Assembly: GCA_017854535.1 (NCBI GenBank)
Contig: JAFMHL010000018.1
Span: forward strand, 1-64,000
Direction of reading: 5' to 3'
DNA: 64,000 bases
DNA from: Nitratireductor sp.
GTDB taxonomy: Bacteria; Pseudomonadota; Alphaproteobacteria; Rhizobiales; Rhizobiaceae
Position 1 is the stretch's first letter. Each line of letters starts with the position of its first letter. Below, one piece after another: positions 37,724 through 45,859 of the stretch. The translations under genes were made by a program, and so were the position numbers. The notes under the pieces were generated by a model, which had not been told where the DNA came from, did not search any database, and worked only from the letters and a program-made list of their open reading frames with translations.

Positions 37724-38740
37724 ATGGGAATCAAAGCATTTATCACCGGAGTTGAGGGCAAGTCGCTAAATAGCGATGAACGCCATTTTATGGACCAAGA
37801 GCATCCTTGGGGGCTAATTTTATTCGCCCGAAACATTGATGATCCAAAGCAGGTTCATCGTTTGGTCGATGAATTTCGCGAAGCAGTTGGTCGCGGCGAC
37901 GCCCCAGTTTTGATCGACCAAGAAGGCGGACGCGTTCAAAGGCTTAGACCTCCTCATTGGCATTCATACGCCACTGGTAAGCTTTTGGGCGATATCTGGC
38001 GCAACGATAAGAAAATCGGTGAAGAGCTCATTTATGCCCATTCAAGGCTCATAGCCCATGACTTGATGGCATTGGGCATCAATGTGGACTGTCTCCCATG
38101 TGTGGATGTGCCTGTTCTAGGTGGTCACGATGTGATTGGTGATCGTGCCTATTCAACGATTGCAAAGGAAGTGGCAACTATCGGTAAGATTGCTTGCCGG
38201 GGGCTAATGGACGGTGGCGTTCTTCCCGTTATCAAGCATATTCCAGGCCATGGGCGCGCTGGCGCTGATAGCCATAAAGAACTGCCAGAAGTTCATGCCA
38301 CCCATGAAGAACTTTCAAAAAGCGATTTTCTGCCGTTTAAAGAACTGAACAAGATGCCGATGGCGATGACTGCGCATGTGCGCTACCATTCTTTGGACGG
38401 TGCGGCGCCGGCAACAACTTCCCCCCATGTGATTTCAGAAATCATCAGGAAAGAAATCGGTTTTGATGGATTGCTGATGAGCGATGATCTTTCCATGGAA
38501 GCATTGGAAGGTGATTTTGCCTATAGAACTGATGCCTGCTTCCGAGCTGGTTGTGATGTCGTATTACATTGCAACGGCGTTATGAGGGAAATGGAAGAGA
38601 TTTCCGCTGTTTGTCCGGTTTTGGAATACAAAGCATTGGAGCGCGCAGAGGCAACAACGGCATTATTTGCTGATCCAGATGAAATTGATGTGGATGCTTT
38701 GCGTGCAAGGTACCTTGAAATCTTGGAACCTATGGCCTGA
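37724..38740 (+). CDS. nagZ: Beta-N-acetylhexosaminidase
   Basis: 338 residues from ATG 37724. Glycoside hydrolase family 3 enzyme that removes N-acetylglucosamine from muropeptides in peptidoglycan recycling. Family landmarks: PWGLILFARNI (about 27-37), IDQEGGRVQRL, the catalytic loop KHIPGHGRAGADSHKELP (about 170) with the acid/base histidine, and the nucleophile aspartate in MSDDLSMEAL (about 248). GTG 37691 is also in frame, but neither start has a strong ribosome site. Confidence 0.93.
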   Translation: MGIKAFITGVEGKSLNSDERHFMDQEHPWGLILFARNIDDPKQVHRLVDEFREAVGRGDAPVLIDQEGGRVQRLRPPHWHSYATGKLLGDIWRNDKKIGEELIYAHSRLIAHDLMALGINVDCLPCVDVPVLGGHDVIGDRAYSTIAKEVATIGKIACRGLMDGGVLPVIKHIPGHGRAGADSHKELPEVHATHEELSKSDFLPFKELNKMPMAMTAHVRYHSLDGAAPATTSPHVISEIIRKEIGFDGLLMSDDLSMEALEGDFAYRTDACFRAGCDVVLHCNGVMREMEEISAVCPVLEYKALERAEATTALFADPDEIDVDALRARYLEILEPMA

Positions 38741-38825
38741 TAGGGTAGTCTCATCTTGGTTTGATAAGGAAAACGGTGGAAAATAGCTTTCGCCCAATCC
38801 CTGTATTGAACTATGAGAACCCAAG

Positions 38826-39617
38826 ATGACCGACAATCCGTTCAACGAACCGAATTTGTGGAGCAAGGCGCAGGAAGAGCGCGCCTTAGATGATCCGCAA
38901 TTGGTTGTCGATGTTGATGGGTTCGAAGGACCTCTGGATTTGTTGCTTGAATTGGCGCGGCGGCAAAAAGTCGATCTAGCCAAAATCTCTATTTTGGCAC
39001 TTGCCGAACAGTATTTGGCATTTATCGAAGAATTACGGAAATTACGGATAGAATTGGCTGCAGACTATCTGGTAATGGCTGCATGGCTTGCATTCCTGAA
39101 ATCCAAGCTACTATTGCCCATTCAAGAAAACGATGAGGATGGCATGTCTGGCGAAGAGCTTGCGGCTCATCTGGCATTCCGCCTGAAACGTTTGGAAGCC
39201 ATGCGCGATATGGGTTCGCGCCTGATAAACAGAAATCGACTTGGTCGAGATTTCTTCAAGCGTGGACAGCCGGAAGCTGTGATCGTTGAAAAGACACAAG
39301 TCTTTAAAGCAACATTGTATGACCTGTTGACGGCATATGCAGCCCAGCGTCAGCGCCAATCAGTTTCCCATGTAACAATCGCGAGACGTGAAGTATGGTC
39401 GTTGGCTGATGCGAGAGAAATATTGACGCGATTGGTCGGAAGTCTCAAAGACTGGACACCGCTTGACAGTTTTTTGTTGAAATATTTCCCGGACCAATCC
39501 ATGAGAGTAAGCGTTCTGGCAAGTTCGTTTGCCGCAACACTGGAATTGGTGCGCGAAGGCAAGCTGAACATCAAACAGGAAGCTGCTTTCAAACCCTTAT
39601 ATGTAAAGCAGACCTAG
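38826..39617 (+). CDS. scpA: Segregation and condensation protein A
   Basis: 263 residues. Kleisin subunit of the SMC-ScpAB condensin, cytoplasmic on the nucleoid. The N-terminal domain has VDGFEGPLDLLLELARRQKVDL and the helical ALAEQYLAFI. The C-terminal winged-helix region runs about 195-260. Downstream partner scpB starts 16 bases later, so the pair is cotranscribed and probably translationally linked. Confidence 0.94.
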   Translation: MTDNPFNEPNLWSKAQEERALDDPQLVVDVDGFEGPLDLLLELARRQKVDLAKISILALAEQYLAFIEELRKLRIELAADYLVMAAWLAFLKSKLLLPIQENDEDGMSGEELAAHLAFRLKRLEAMRDMGSRLINRNRLGRDFFKRGQPEAVIVEKTQVFKATLYDLLTAYAAQRQRQSVSHVTIARREVWSLADAREILTRLVGSLKDWTPLDSFLLKYFPDQSMRVSVLASSFAATLELVREGKLNIKQEAAFKPLYVKQT

Positions 39618-39633
39618 AATTAGGAAAAACCCG

Positions 39634-40368
39634 ATGGCTGATAGCCATGAAGCAACCATTTTGCCTTTTGGCCCCGTAAGTGGCGAAACGGCACCCGATA
39701 ATGTCTCGCCAGATGATTTGCGTGAGCAATTGCGCATGGTTGAAGCCATCTTGTTTGCATCATCAGAGCCTGTTTCTGACAAAATTTTGCTGGATAGATT
39801 ACCGGATGGAGCAGACTTGAAAGTTCTGATGAACGAGTTGCAGCAGGCCTATGAAACCCGTGGCGTGAATGTTGTTAAAATTGGCGGCAATTGGGCGTTT
39901 CGCACCGCCGATGATCTAAGTTTTATCCTGCAAAAAGAAGCAGTTGAGACCAAAAAACTTAGCCGCGCAGCCCTCGAAGTATTGGCGATCATTGGCTATC
40001 ATCAGCCTGTCACGCGAGCAGAGATTGAAGAAATCAGGGGCGTTGCGACTTCCAAAGGCACTTTGGATGTGCTGATGGAAACGGGGTGGGTGAAAATGCG
40101 CGGGCGGCGCAAAACACCGGGACGGCCAGTCACTTATGGAACAACAGATGAGTTCCTCGATCATTTTGGTCTGGAAGAACTTCGTGATCTGCCGGGATTG
40201 GATGAACTAAAAGGCGCAGGATTATTACAATCACAGTTGCCTGCGAATTTTCAGGTGCCAATGCCCAATGATTCTGATGAGCTTACCGAAGACGAAGAGC
40301 CTTTTACACCTGATGATTTGGAAGAGCTTGGCTTGCTGACGCCCATGGGTGACGAAGAAGAGCGCTGA
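39634..40368 (+). CDS. scpB: Segregation and condensation protein B
   Basis: 244 residues. Winged-helix partner of ScpA. Core (about 30-190) with RMVEAILFASSEPVS and LSRAALEVLAIIGYHQPVTRAEIEEIRGV, followed by an acidic tail (200-244) rich in Asp/Glu. AGGAAA precedes the ATG. In many Rhizobiales scpB is followed by tatABC; here the next gene is a DUF192 protein, so the usual neighbour order is broken. Confidence 0.94.
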   Translation: MADSHEATILPFGPVSGETAPDNVSPDDLREQLRMVEAILFASSEPVSDKILLDRLPDGADLKVLMNELQQAYETRGVNVVKIGGNWAFRTADDLSFILQKEAVETKKLSRAALEVLAIIGYHQPVTRAEIEEIRGVATSKGTLDVLMETGWVKMRGRRKTPGRPVTYGTTDEFLDHFGLEELRDLPGLDELKGAGLLQSQLPANFQVPMPNDSDELTEDEEPFTPDDLEELGLLTPMGDEEER

Positions 40369-40473
40369 CCGAATCTTGTTTGTCGCCATCGTCTCATCGC
40401 AATTTTGTCAAAGATGTTCCGGGCACGTTCGAAGATACGTGCTTCTCTAAGTCCCGAATTCGGATGAGTATTT

Positions 40474-41001
40474 ATGCAATCGCCTAAATTCATAAAATCT
40501 CTGGCCATCTGCTTAATTGCTTTATTGGCAATGTTCCAAATTGCAAACGGACAGGCCGTTCAATCGGCAGCATCAACTACAAAAGTTGAATTGCAGGCGC
40601 CGCTGGTTATCGATGGACGTGAAGCTGAAGAAATTTGGATTAATACAGGGCAGGGCCGTTTTCGCTTCACGGCTGAAATTGCAGACGAAGAATCTGAGCG
40701 ATCTATTGGTCTAATGCATCGTGAAAAAATGGCGCCAACCCATGGCATGTTGTTTAAATTTGAAACCGCAAGAAACATTCAAATGTGGATGCGCAACACG
40801 CCTTTATCCCTCGATATGATTTTCATCAACAATTCGGGTGAGGTGATGAATATCGCAGAACGCACCACACCTTTTTCTGATGCTATCATTGATAGCGGTA
40901 AGCCAGTTTCTTTCGTTTTAGAGATCAATGCAGGTGTAACTCGTCTTATTGGATTGAAAGAAGGTGACAAGATTGATCATCGCCTTTTTATAAAACAATA
41001 G
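40474..41001 (+). CDS. DUF192 family secreted protein
   Basis: 175 residues with a signal peptide cleaved near ANGQA (about residue 29). DUF192 domain from about 55 to 170. The family pattern is GLMHREKMAPTHGMLFKFE (about 85-103), then MWMRNTPLSLDMIFI and the VLEINAGVT end. The family has a beta-barrel fold with no agreed function. It precedes tRNA-Pro by about 90 bases. Confidence 0.87.
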   Translation: MQSPKFIKSLAICLIALLAMFQIANGQAVQSAASTTKVELQAPLVIDGREAEEIWINTGQGRFRFTAEIADEESERSIGLMHREKMAPTHGMLFKFETARNIQMWMRNTPLSLDMIFINNSGEVMNIAERTTPFSDAIIDSGKPVSFVLEINAGVTRLIGLKEGDKIDHRLFIKQ

Positions 41002-41091
41002 AAAAGCGAAAACTTCCGTTCTTTATGCTTGCGGGAACGGACTTGTTTGTGTAGGAAACCGCCTGTCTGGCAAGTTTGCCGGTCAACTGTT

Positions 41092-41168
<77 letters not shown>

Positions 41169-41250
41169 TTTATCTGGAAGGCTAAGTCCTTGTTGGTGAA
41201 TTGGTCTTCCGGTTCGCATGTGCTTTTAAGGCACGGAAAAGAAGGATGCC

Positions 41251-41559
41251 ATGGTAGCCAGAATTTACTCTCCCGCTAAAACTGCAATGCAGTCCGGCAA
41301 TGCCAAAACAGGCGGCTGGGTTATGGAGTTTGAGCGTGAACAGCCGCGCACCATAGAGCCTTTGATGGGCTATACCTCCAGCTCTGACATGAAATCCCAG
41401 GTAAAAATGGAATTCCCGACTTTAGAAGCTGCTAAAGCTTTTGCGGAAAAAGAAGGAATTGCATTCAGGGTTCAAGCGCCAAGAGAAGCCAAACGCCGCC
41501 GTCCTAAGACTTATTCTGAAAATTTCAGTTTTTACAGGTCCATTCCCTGGACCCACTAG
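41251..41559 (+). CDS. NDUFS4-type complex I accessory subunit
   Basis: 102 residues. Matches the ETC complex I subunit family shared by alphaproteobacteria and mitochondria (18 kDa NDUFS4), which binds at the hydrophilic arm of NADH:ubiquinone oxidoreductase. Typical segments: ARIYSPAKTAMQSG, the WVMEFE strand, and a C-terminal AKRRRPKTYSENF. AAGAAGG precedes the ATG. It stands between two tRNA genes, as in many Rhizobiales, far from the nuo operon. Confidence 0.9.
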   Translation: MVARIYSPAKTAMQSGNAKTGGWVMEFEREQPRTIEPLMGYTSSSDMKSQVKMEFPTLEAAKAFAEKEGIAFRVQAPREAKRRRPKTYSENFSFYRSIPWTH

Positions 41560-41630
41560 ACTGTTACTGACTATACCAAACACGCATTGAATTTCATTCG
41601 ATGACGCGTAATGTGAAAACATCCAGATTC

Positions 41631-41707
41631 GGTCCCTTAGCTCAGCTGGATAGAGCAACTGCCTTCTAAGCAGTAGGTCGCTGGTTCGAATCCAGCAGGG
41701 ATCACCA
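41631..41707 (+). tRNA. tRNA-Arg (anticodon TCT)
   Basis: 77 bases including CCA. Acceptor GGTCCCT/AGGGATC with one G-T pair, anticodon arm ACTGC-CTTCTAA-GCAGT with TCT, T arm CTGG-TTCGAAT-CCAG, discriminator A, CCA. Its 3' end and the terminator after it are repeated 123 bases downstream. Confidence 0.97.
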
Positions 41708-41863
41708 TCTTCCATTGGAATAGATGGTCAGATTTTTCACCTTTCTCCAACCTATCGTTCGAACCAGCGAAGTTAAATATGTGTTTTGCTGAAAGCAAAA
41801 CATGTGGTTCGAATCCAGCAGGGATCACCAACTTCCATTGGAATGGATGGTCAGATTTTTCAC
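41683..41863 (+). repeat. Direct repeat of tRNA-Arg 3' end plus terminator
   Basis: Two 58-base copies, 41683-41740 and 41806-41863, differ at two positions. Each starts at the T-arm (GGTTCGAATCCAGC) and runs past CCA through the terminator. The 65-base spacer contains an inverted copy of the T-stem (TTCGAACCAGCGA, 41758-41770) and a perfect hairpin TGTTTTGCT-GAA-AGCAAAACA (41782-41802). This pattern resembles an attachment-site scar or a local duplication next to a tRNA. Confidence 0.85.
41705..41738 (+). terminator. Terminator of tRNA-Arg
   Basis: Right after the tRNA, CCATCT pairs with AGATGG and TTCC with GGAA around a short loop, followed by TCAGATTTTT. The second copy of this block lacks the outer pairing at one position. 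Confidence 0.6.
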
Positions 41864-42058
41864 TCATTCCAGTCTCGTTTCACGCCTGTAAAACTACGTT
41901 TTGGTAAACTTTCCAAAATCCTTTGAACCAACGCGATAATGTGAAATGTGATGAATGACACAGAATTGTCTTGTTTCAAGCGGTTAATATAGGCTTGGCG
42001 ATAATAAGCCGGGTTACTTTTGGGGCGTTGTTAGAAACACAACACAAAGGTGACCAAA
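41708..42058. other. Intergenic region after tRNA-Arg
   Basis: About 350 bases without a supported gene. The first half is the repeat and hairpin described separately. The second half is AT-rich and probably holds the promoter of the small secreted protein gene at 42059. Reading frames here run through the tRNA and are not credible. Confidence 0.5.
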
Positions 42059-42295
42059 ATGAAAAACACTTCAAAAAATATCTCAACTTTAACAAAAGCT
42101 TTGCTTGCGCTTAGCCTGTTTATTTCAGCAGCACTAATCCCAGTGTCATCATCAGCTCAATCCTGCGGGATATTAGGATTGGTTACATGCAGCGATAATG
42201 CAGGCGGAACCGCTCCAGCCCCAGCGCCAGCTCCTGCGCCAACACCGTCAGACGATGTCGATGACGGGGATTGCGATGGCTGCACGGACGAATAA
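42059..42295 (+). CDS. Small secreted Pro/Ala- and Asp/Cys-rich protein
   Basis: 78 residues. Signal peptide ends near SSAQSC (about residue 35). The mature part has CGILGLVTCSD, then an APAP-type Pro/Ala repeat and an acidic end with a CxxC motif (DGDCDGCTDE). If SAQ|SC is a lipobox-like cleavage the cysteine would be lipidated, but the match to L-x-x-C is poor. AAAGGTGA is well spaced before ATG 42059; GTG 42050 is also in frame. Family unrecognised; possible metal or disulfide role is only inferred. Confidence 0.65.
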   Translation: MKNTSKNISTLTKALLALSLFISAALIPVSSSAQSCGILGLVTCSDNAGGTAPAPAPAPAPTPSDDVDDGDCDGCTDE

Positions 42296-42479
42296 GGTTG
42301 CTATCCGTTAGAACTTTCTTTTAATTGCAGGGCGATCCGTCACCCTGCTGCAATTCTGGTCTCAACCCCAAAATGACACAATTTGTCGTTTTTCATTATA
42401 GCAATTCTCGCTTTTTCTATCACACTTTGGTTTTTGCATGTTAGCTTTTAAGGCTAATTTAATTGGGATGGGAAATACA

Positions 42480-44075
42480 ATGAGCGACGGTCAGGAAGAC
42501 ACAAGTAACGCGCCGGTAAGGCGTAAGGCCGGACATCGTGGCGGCGGACGCTCAGGCAATTCTCGTGGCAAAGGCGCTGCGATCAGCCAAATCCCTTGGA
42601 AAATTCCTCTAAACCGTGACAAGCCTACCGAGCCATTGCCGCCGGAAGGCGTCGAAGCCATTCATAATGGTGTCATGCACATTCTCGAAGAGATTGGCAT
42701 AGAGTTTCTGAACATGGAGGCCGTTGAAATCTTCCGCAAAGAAGGTTGCCGAATTTCTAAGGAAACCAAAACAGGTGCACTGGTGAAGTTTGACCGCCAC
42801 TGGATCATGGAGAAAATTGGCCACACACCATCCTCCTTCACAATTACTCCACGTAATCTTGATCGTGAAATCATTATCGGCGATGGGCATATGGTGTTTG
42901 GCAATGTTTCGTCGCCCCCAAACTTTTCCAACCTCGATGAAGGACGCAAGACAGGCAACCGCAAGGCTTATCGTGATTTTCTGAAACTAACCCAGTATTT
43001 TAACTGCCTTCACTTTGCGGGCGGCTATCCCGTAGAGCCGATGGACCTGCACCCGTCTATCCGACACCTTGATTGCCTCTATGACAAACTAACTTTGACC
43101 GACAAAGTTGCCCATGCCTATTCGCTTGGAACCGAGCGCGTTGAAGACGTAATCGAAATGGTGCGCATCGCGGGCGGTCTTACTCATGATGGGTTCAATG
43201 CCAAGCCGCGAATGTATACCAACATCAATTCAACATCGCCGCTGAAGCATGACTGGCCGATGATTGACGGTATGATGCGCCTGGCAAGGCGTGGACAGCC
43301 TACGGTCGTCACGCCGTTTACACTAGCCGGAGCCATGTCCCCGATTACGCTCGCTGGAACCGTTGCAGCCTCTTGCGCAGAAGCCCTATGCGCAATTGCA
43401 TTGGTACAGACTATCAATCCCGGTTGTCCTGCGGCCATGGGAACCTTCTCCTCCAATGTAGACATGAAAACAGGTGCGCCAGCCTTTGGTACGCCAGACT
43501 ATATGCGCACCACACAAATGACAGGTCAGATGGCGCGTTTTTATGGACTGCCACTGCGCTCATCCAATACCTGTGTTTCCAACGCTCCGGATAATCAGGC
43601 AACCTGGGAAAGCTCGCACTCGCTCTTTGCGGCCATGACCTCGGGCACTAATATGGTGTATCATGCGGCGGGTTGGCTCGAAGGTGGCCTTTGCGCATCT
43701 TATGAAAAATTCATCATGGATTGCGAACAACTCCAACAGATCATTACATATATGGACAAGCCCGTAAAATGGAATGCGGACGAGATTGCCTTGGATGCGA
43801 TTGCAGAGGTCGGGCAGGGTGGCCACTTCTTCGGCATTCAACACACACAAGATCGTTATGAAACAGCATTTTATTCGCCATTCCTCTCAGATTGGTCAAA
43901 CTTTGAAAACTGGGAAGATCGCGGTGCAGAACTGACGGTTACGAGAGCCAACAAACTCTGGAAGAAGATTTTGGAAGAGTTCGAAGCCCCGCCAATGGAT
44001 GAGGCAATCCATGAAGAACTCAAAGCCTTCGTCGATCGGCGCAAATCAGAGGGCGGCGCCCCGACTGATTTTTAG
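42480..44075 (+). CDS. Trimethylamine methyltransferase family protein, non-pyrrolysine MttB homologue
   Basis: 531 residues. Whole-length match to the MttB superfamily: N-terminal SQIPWKIPLNRDKPTEPLPPE-type region and the TIM-barrel body with NSTSPLKHDWPM, VTPFTLAGAMSPITLAG and FSSNVDMKTGAPAFGTPDY. Archaeal MttB has an amber-encoded pyrrolysine; this gene runs without any in-frame TAG, so it belongs to the widespread bacterial non-Pyl group, members of which (for example MtgB) demethylate glycine betaine or related quaternary amines using corrinoid proteins. No corrinoid protein or corrinoid reductase gene is adjacent. The basic, Gly/Arg-rich N-terminus (about 10-35) is typical of the alphaproteobacterial subset. 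Substrate not assignable. Confidence 0.9.
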   Translation: MSDGQEDTSNAPVRRKAGHRGGGRSGNSRGKGAAISQIPWKIPLNRDKPTEPLPPEGVEAIHNGVMHILEEIGIEFLNMEAVEIFRKEGCRISKETKTGALVKFDRHWIMEKIGHTPSSFTITPRNLDREIIIGDGHMVFGNVSSPPNFSNLDEGRKTGNRKAYRDFLKLTQYFNCLHFAGGYPVEPMDLHPSIRHLDCLYDKLTLTDKVAHAYSLGTERVEDVIEMVRIAGGLTHDGFNAKPRMYTNINSTSPLKHDWPMIDGMMRLARRGQPTVVTPFTLAGAMSPITLAGTVAASCAEALCAIALVQTINPGCPAAMGTFSSNVDMKTGAPAFGTPDYMRTTQMTGQMARFYGLPLRSSNTCVSNAPDNQATWESSHSLFAAMTSGTNMVYHAAGWLEGGLCASYEKFIMDCEQLQQIITYMDKPVKWNADEIALDAIAEVGQGGHFFGIQHTQDRYETAFYSPFLSDWSNFENWEDRGAELTVTRANKLWKKILEEFEAPPMDEAIHEELKAFVDRRKSEGGAPTDF

Positions 44076-44333
44076 GGTAATGTATACATGATTCCAGCAG
44101 TCGTCATCCTCGGTTCAAAATCAGAGGATGGCAGTTGTTGAGCTTCGTGGGGTTCTATTTGCCTATCTTGATGCGAGTTTTGCAGCAATGGGGTATCACC
44201 GAAGGAAAACTTCAAATTTTGGAAAAATGGTAAATTGAAACCAATTGCCCGTTTTTGCGTCGTTCGCATACGGCTTTCTTGCGTTTTGCTGAAATTTTGA
44301 TCCATTTTGGCAACTGACTGCCCATGAAAATGC

Positions 44334-44362
44334 TTGACCTTTCGTCTAATATGTTTTGATAT
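44334..44362 (+). promoter_or_regulatory. Candidate sigma-70-type promoter for the aap operon
   Basis: TTGACC and TGATAT separated by 17 bases. The start would be near 44370, giving a leader of more than 200 bases before aapJ. Confidence 0.4.
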
Positions 44363-44381
44363 AAGCCCACATACGGGTGGA

Positions 44382-44404
44382 GTATCCTAGGGAGGAAAGG
44401 ATAC
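44382..44404 (+). promoter_or_regulatory. Hairpin enclosing a strong ribosome binding site
   Basis: GTATCCT (44382-44388) and AGGATAC (44398-44404) are perfect inverted repeats with the loop AGGGAGGAA. The purine-rich site for the ORF at 44408 lies in the loop and 3' arm, so folding could limit its translation. Confidence 0.45.
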
Positions 44405-44407
44405 GCC

Positions 44408-44509
44408 ATGGTTTTTGTACATGCGTCCATACCCATGCACATTGCCTTGGCGATACTTTTCAGGAAATACGAAATCTGCATGACAAGCCGGTTATACGGC
44501 CTTCATTGA
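44408..44509 (+). CDS. Candidate 33-residue leader ORF before aapJ
   Basis: Starts with MVFVHASIPMHIALAILF and ends with a short basic part; the middle is hydrophobic. The purine-rich GGAGGAAAGGA gives an excellent ribosome site a few bases before the ATG. It ends 86 bases before aapJ, in the same direction. A leader peptide controlling the operon, or a small membrane peptide, are both possible. No conservation evidence is available. Confidence 0.3.
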   Translation: MVFVHASIPMHIALAILFRKYEICMTSRLYGLH

Positions 44510-44595
44510 TTGACCAATCGCCAAACGTGATCGGGAGGGATCTTTAAGGGCGGGGCCCGGACAACAAAAACAAAACAAACAAAAAGGCTGTTTTG

Positions 44596-45615
44596 ATGAA
44601 AACTAAAATCGTATCCGCCGCGATAGGCGCCGCTGTATTAGGAATGGCTTCAACTGCCGCTTCTGCAGCAACTCTTGATGACGTGAAAGCTAAAGGCTTT
44701 GTGCAGTGCGGTGTTAGCCAGGGTCTTCCTGGTTTCTCCAATCCTGATGCTGCTGGCAACTGGACTGGTATCGACGTTGATCTTTGTGCAGGTATTGCTG
44801 CCGCCGTATTCGGCGATTCAACAAAAGTGAAATTCGTACCGTTGTCAGCCAAAGAGCGTTTCACAGCTTTGCAGTCTGGTGAAATCGATGTTCTTTCACG
44901 CAACACAACCTGGACAATGTCACGCGACACCACTCTTGGATTGAACTTTGCTGGCGTAAACTATTACGACGGTCAGGGCTTCATGGTCCGAAACGATCTT
45001 GGCGTGAAATCTGCTCTTGAGCTTTCAGGCGCATCTGTTTGCACCAACACTGGTACAACAACTGAGTTGAACGTAGCTGACTATTTCCGTGCCAATAAAA
45101 TGGAATACGAAATTGTTGCTTTCGAAAAAGCTGACGAAGTTGTTGCAGCATACGACGCTGGTCGTTGCGATGTTTACACAACTGACCAATCAGGCCTCTA
45201 TGCACAGCGTTTGAAACTTACAAACCCAGCTGACCACTCAGTTCTTCCAGAAGTAATTTCTAAAGAGCCATTGGGTCCAGTTGTTCGTCAGGGCGACGAT
45301 CAGTGGTTCAACATTGTTAAGTGGACACACTTTGCAATGGTAAATGCTGAAGAGCTTGGCGTTTCAAAAGCTAATGCTGCTGAAATGATGAAATCTGAAA
45401 ACCCAGAAGTAAAACGCTTGATGGGTGTTGAAGGTGAATTCGGCGCGGCTCTTGGTCTTGGTAATGACTGGGCAGCGAACATCATCAGCCAAGTTGGTAA
45501 CTATGCTGAAGTGTTCAACGCTAACGTTGGTCCAGACACAGCACTAGCGATTGCTCGCGGCACCAATGACCTATGGTCACGTGGTGGTTTGCAATATGCA
45601 CCGCCAATCCGCTAA
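44596..45615 (+). CDS. aapJ: General L-amino acid ABC transporter, substrate-binding protein
   Basis: 339 residues. Signal peptide ends at ASAAT (about 25). The mature part is a periplasmic binding protein of the glutamate/general amino acid (family 3) group: FVQCGVSQGLPGFS, GIDVDLCAGIAAAVFGD and SRNTTWTMSRDTTLGLNFAG are characteristic of AapJ/BztA. It delivers L-amino acids, mainly polar ones, to AapQM. The gene is followed by a hairpin in the 244-base gap before aapQ, consistent with higher expression of the binding protein than of the permease genes. Confidence 0.95.
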   Translation: MKTKIVSAAIGAAVLGMASTAASAATLDDVKAKGFVQCGVSQGLPGFSNPDAAGNWTGIDVDLCAGIAAAVFGDSTKVKFVPLSAKERFTALQSGEIDVLSRNTTWTMSRDTTLGLNFAGVNYYDGQGFMVRNDLGVKSALELSGASVCTNTGTTTELNVADYFRANKMEYEIVAFEKADEVVAAYDAGRCDVYTTDQSGLYAQRLKLTNPADHSVLPEVISKEPLGPVVRQGDDQWFNIVKWTHFAMVNAEELGVSKANAAEMMKSENPEVKRLMGVEGEFGAALGLGNDWAANIISQVGNYAEVFNANVGPDTALAIARGTNDLWSRGGLQYAPPIR

Positions 45616-45629
45616 GGATTGAATAATGA

Positions 45630-45659
45630 AGCCGGCTCGCAATTTGCGGGCCGGTTTTG
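45630..45659 (+). terminator. Hairpin/attenuator between aapJ and aapQ
   Basis: CCGGCTCGCAA and TTGCGGGCCGG form an 11-bp stem with one T-G pair; the innermost pairs must open to form the loop. TTTT follows. Such stem-loops commonly stabilise binding-protein mRNA and reduce read-through. Confidence 0.7.
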
Positions 45660-45859
45660 TATCATCTGTTCATTTGTAAATTCTACCCGATGTGCGGCTG
45701 GCCGCGCCTTCAGCAGAATTTGCCAAATTAGATCTACAAGGCAAAACTGACTTGGTAAGTGGACAATGACTGAGGTTTCCTCGTTCAAAGTTTACTCCAA
45801 GACAGATTATAAAGAATAACGCGGGCTAACCGCGATATAAAATAAAAGACGAGGGGAAT

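Larger units (their letters stand above)
44076..44595. other. Long leader region before aapJ
   Basis: About 520 bases without a standard gene. Contents are a hairpin CATCCTC/GAGGATG (about 44104-44130), a promoter-like pair at 44334-44362, an inverted repeat enclosing a ribosome binding site (44382-44404), and a 33-codon ORF (44408-44509). The AAP operon of Rhizobium is nitrogen-regulated, but I found only a weak sigma-54-like GG/GC match (44129-44143). Confidence 0.5.

Noticed and set aside
41637-41867. Minus-strand frames across the tRNA-Arg repeats
   Set aside because: They read through a tRNA gene and its duplicated end and give tRNA-derived peptides only.
44308-44321. Sigma-54-like TGGCA with a downstream GC before aapJ
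   Set aside because: The GG to GC spacing is nine bases rather than ten, so it does not fit the sigma-54 consensus.
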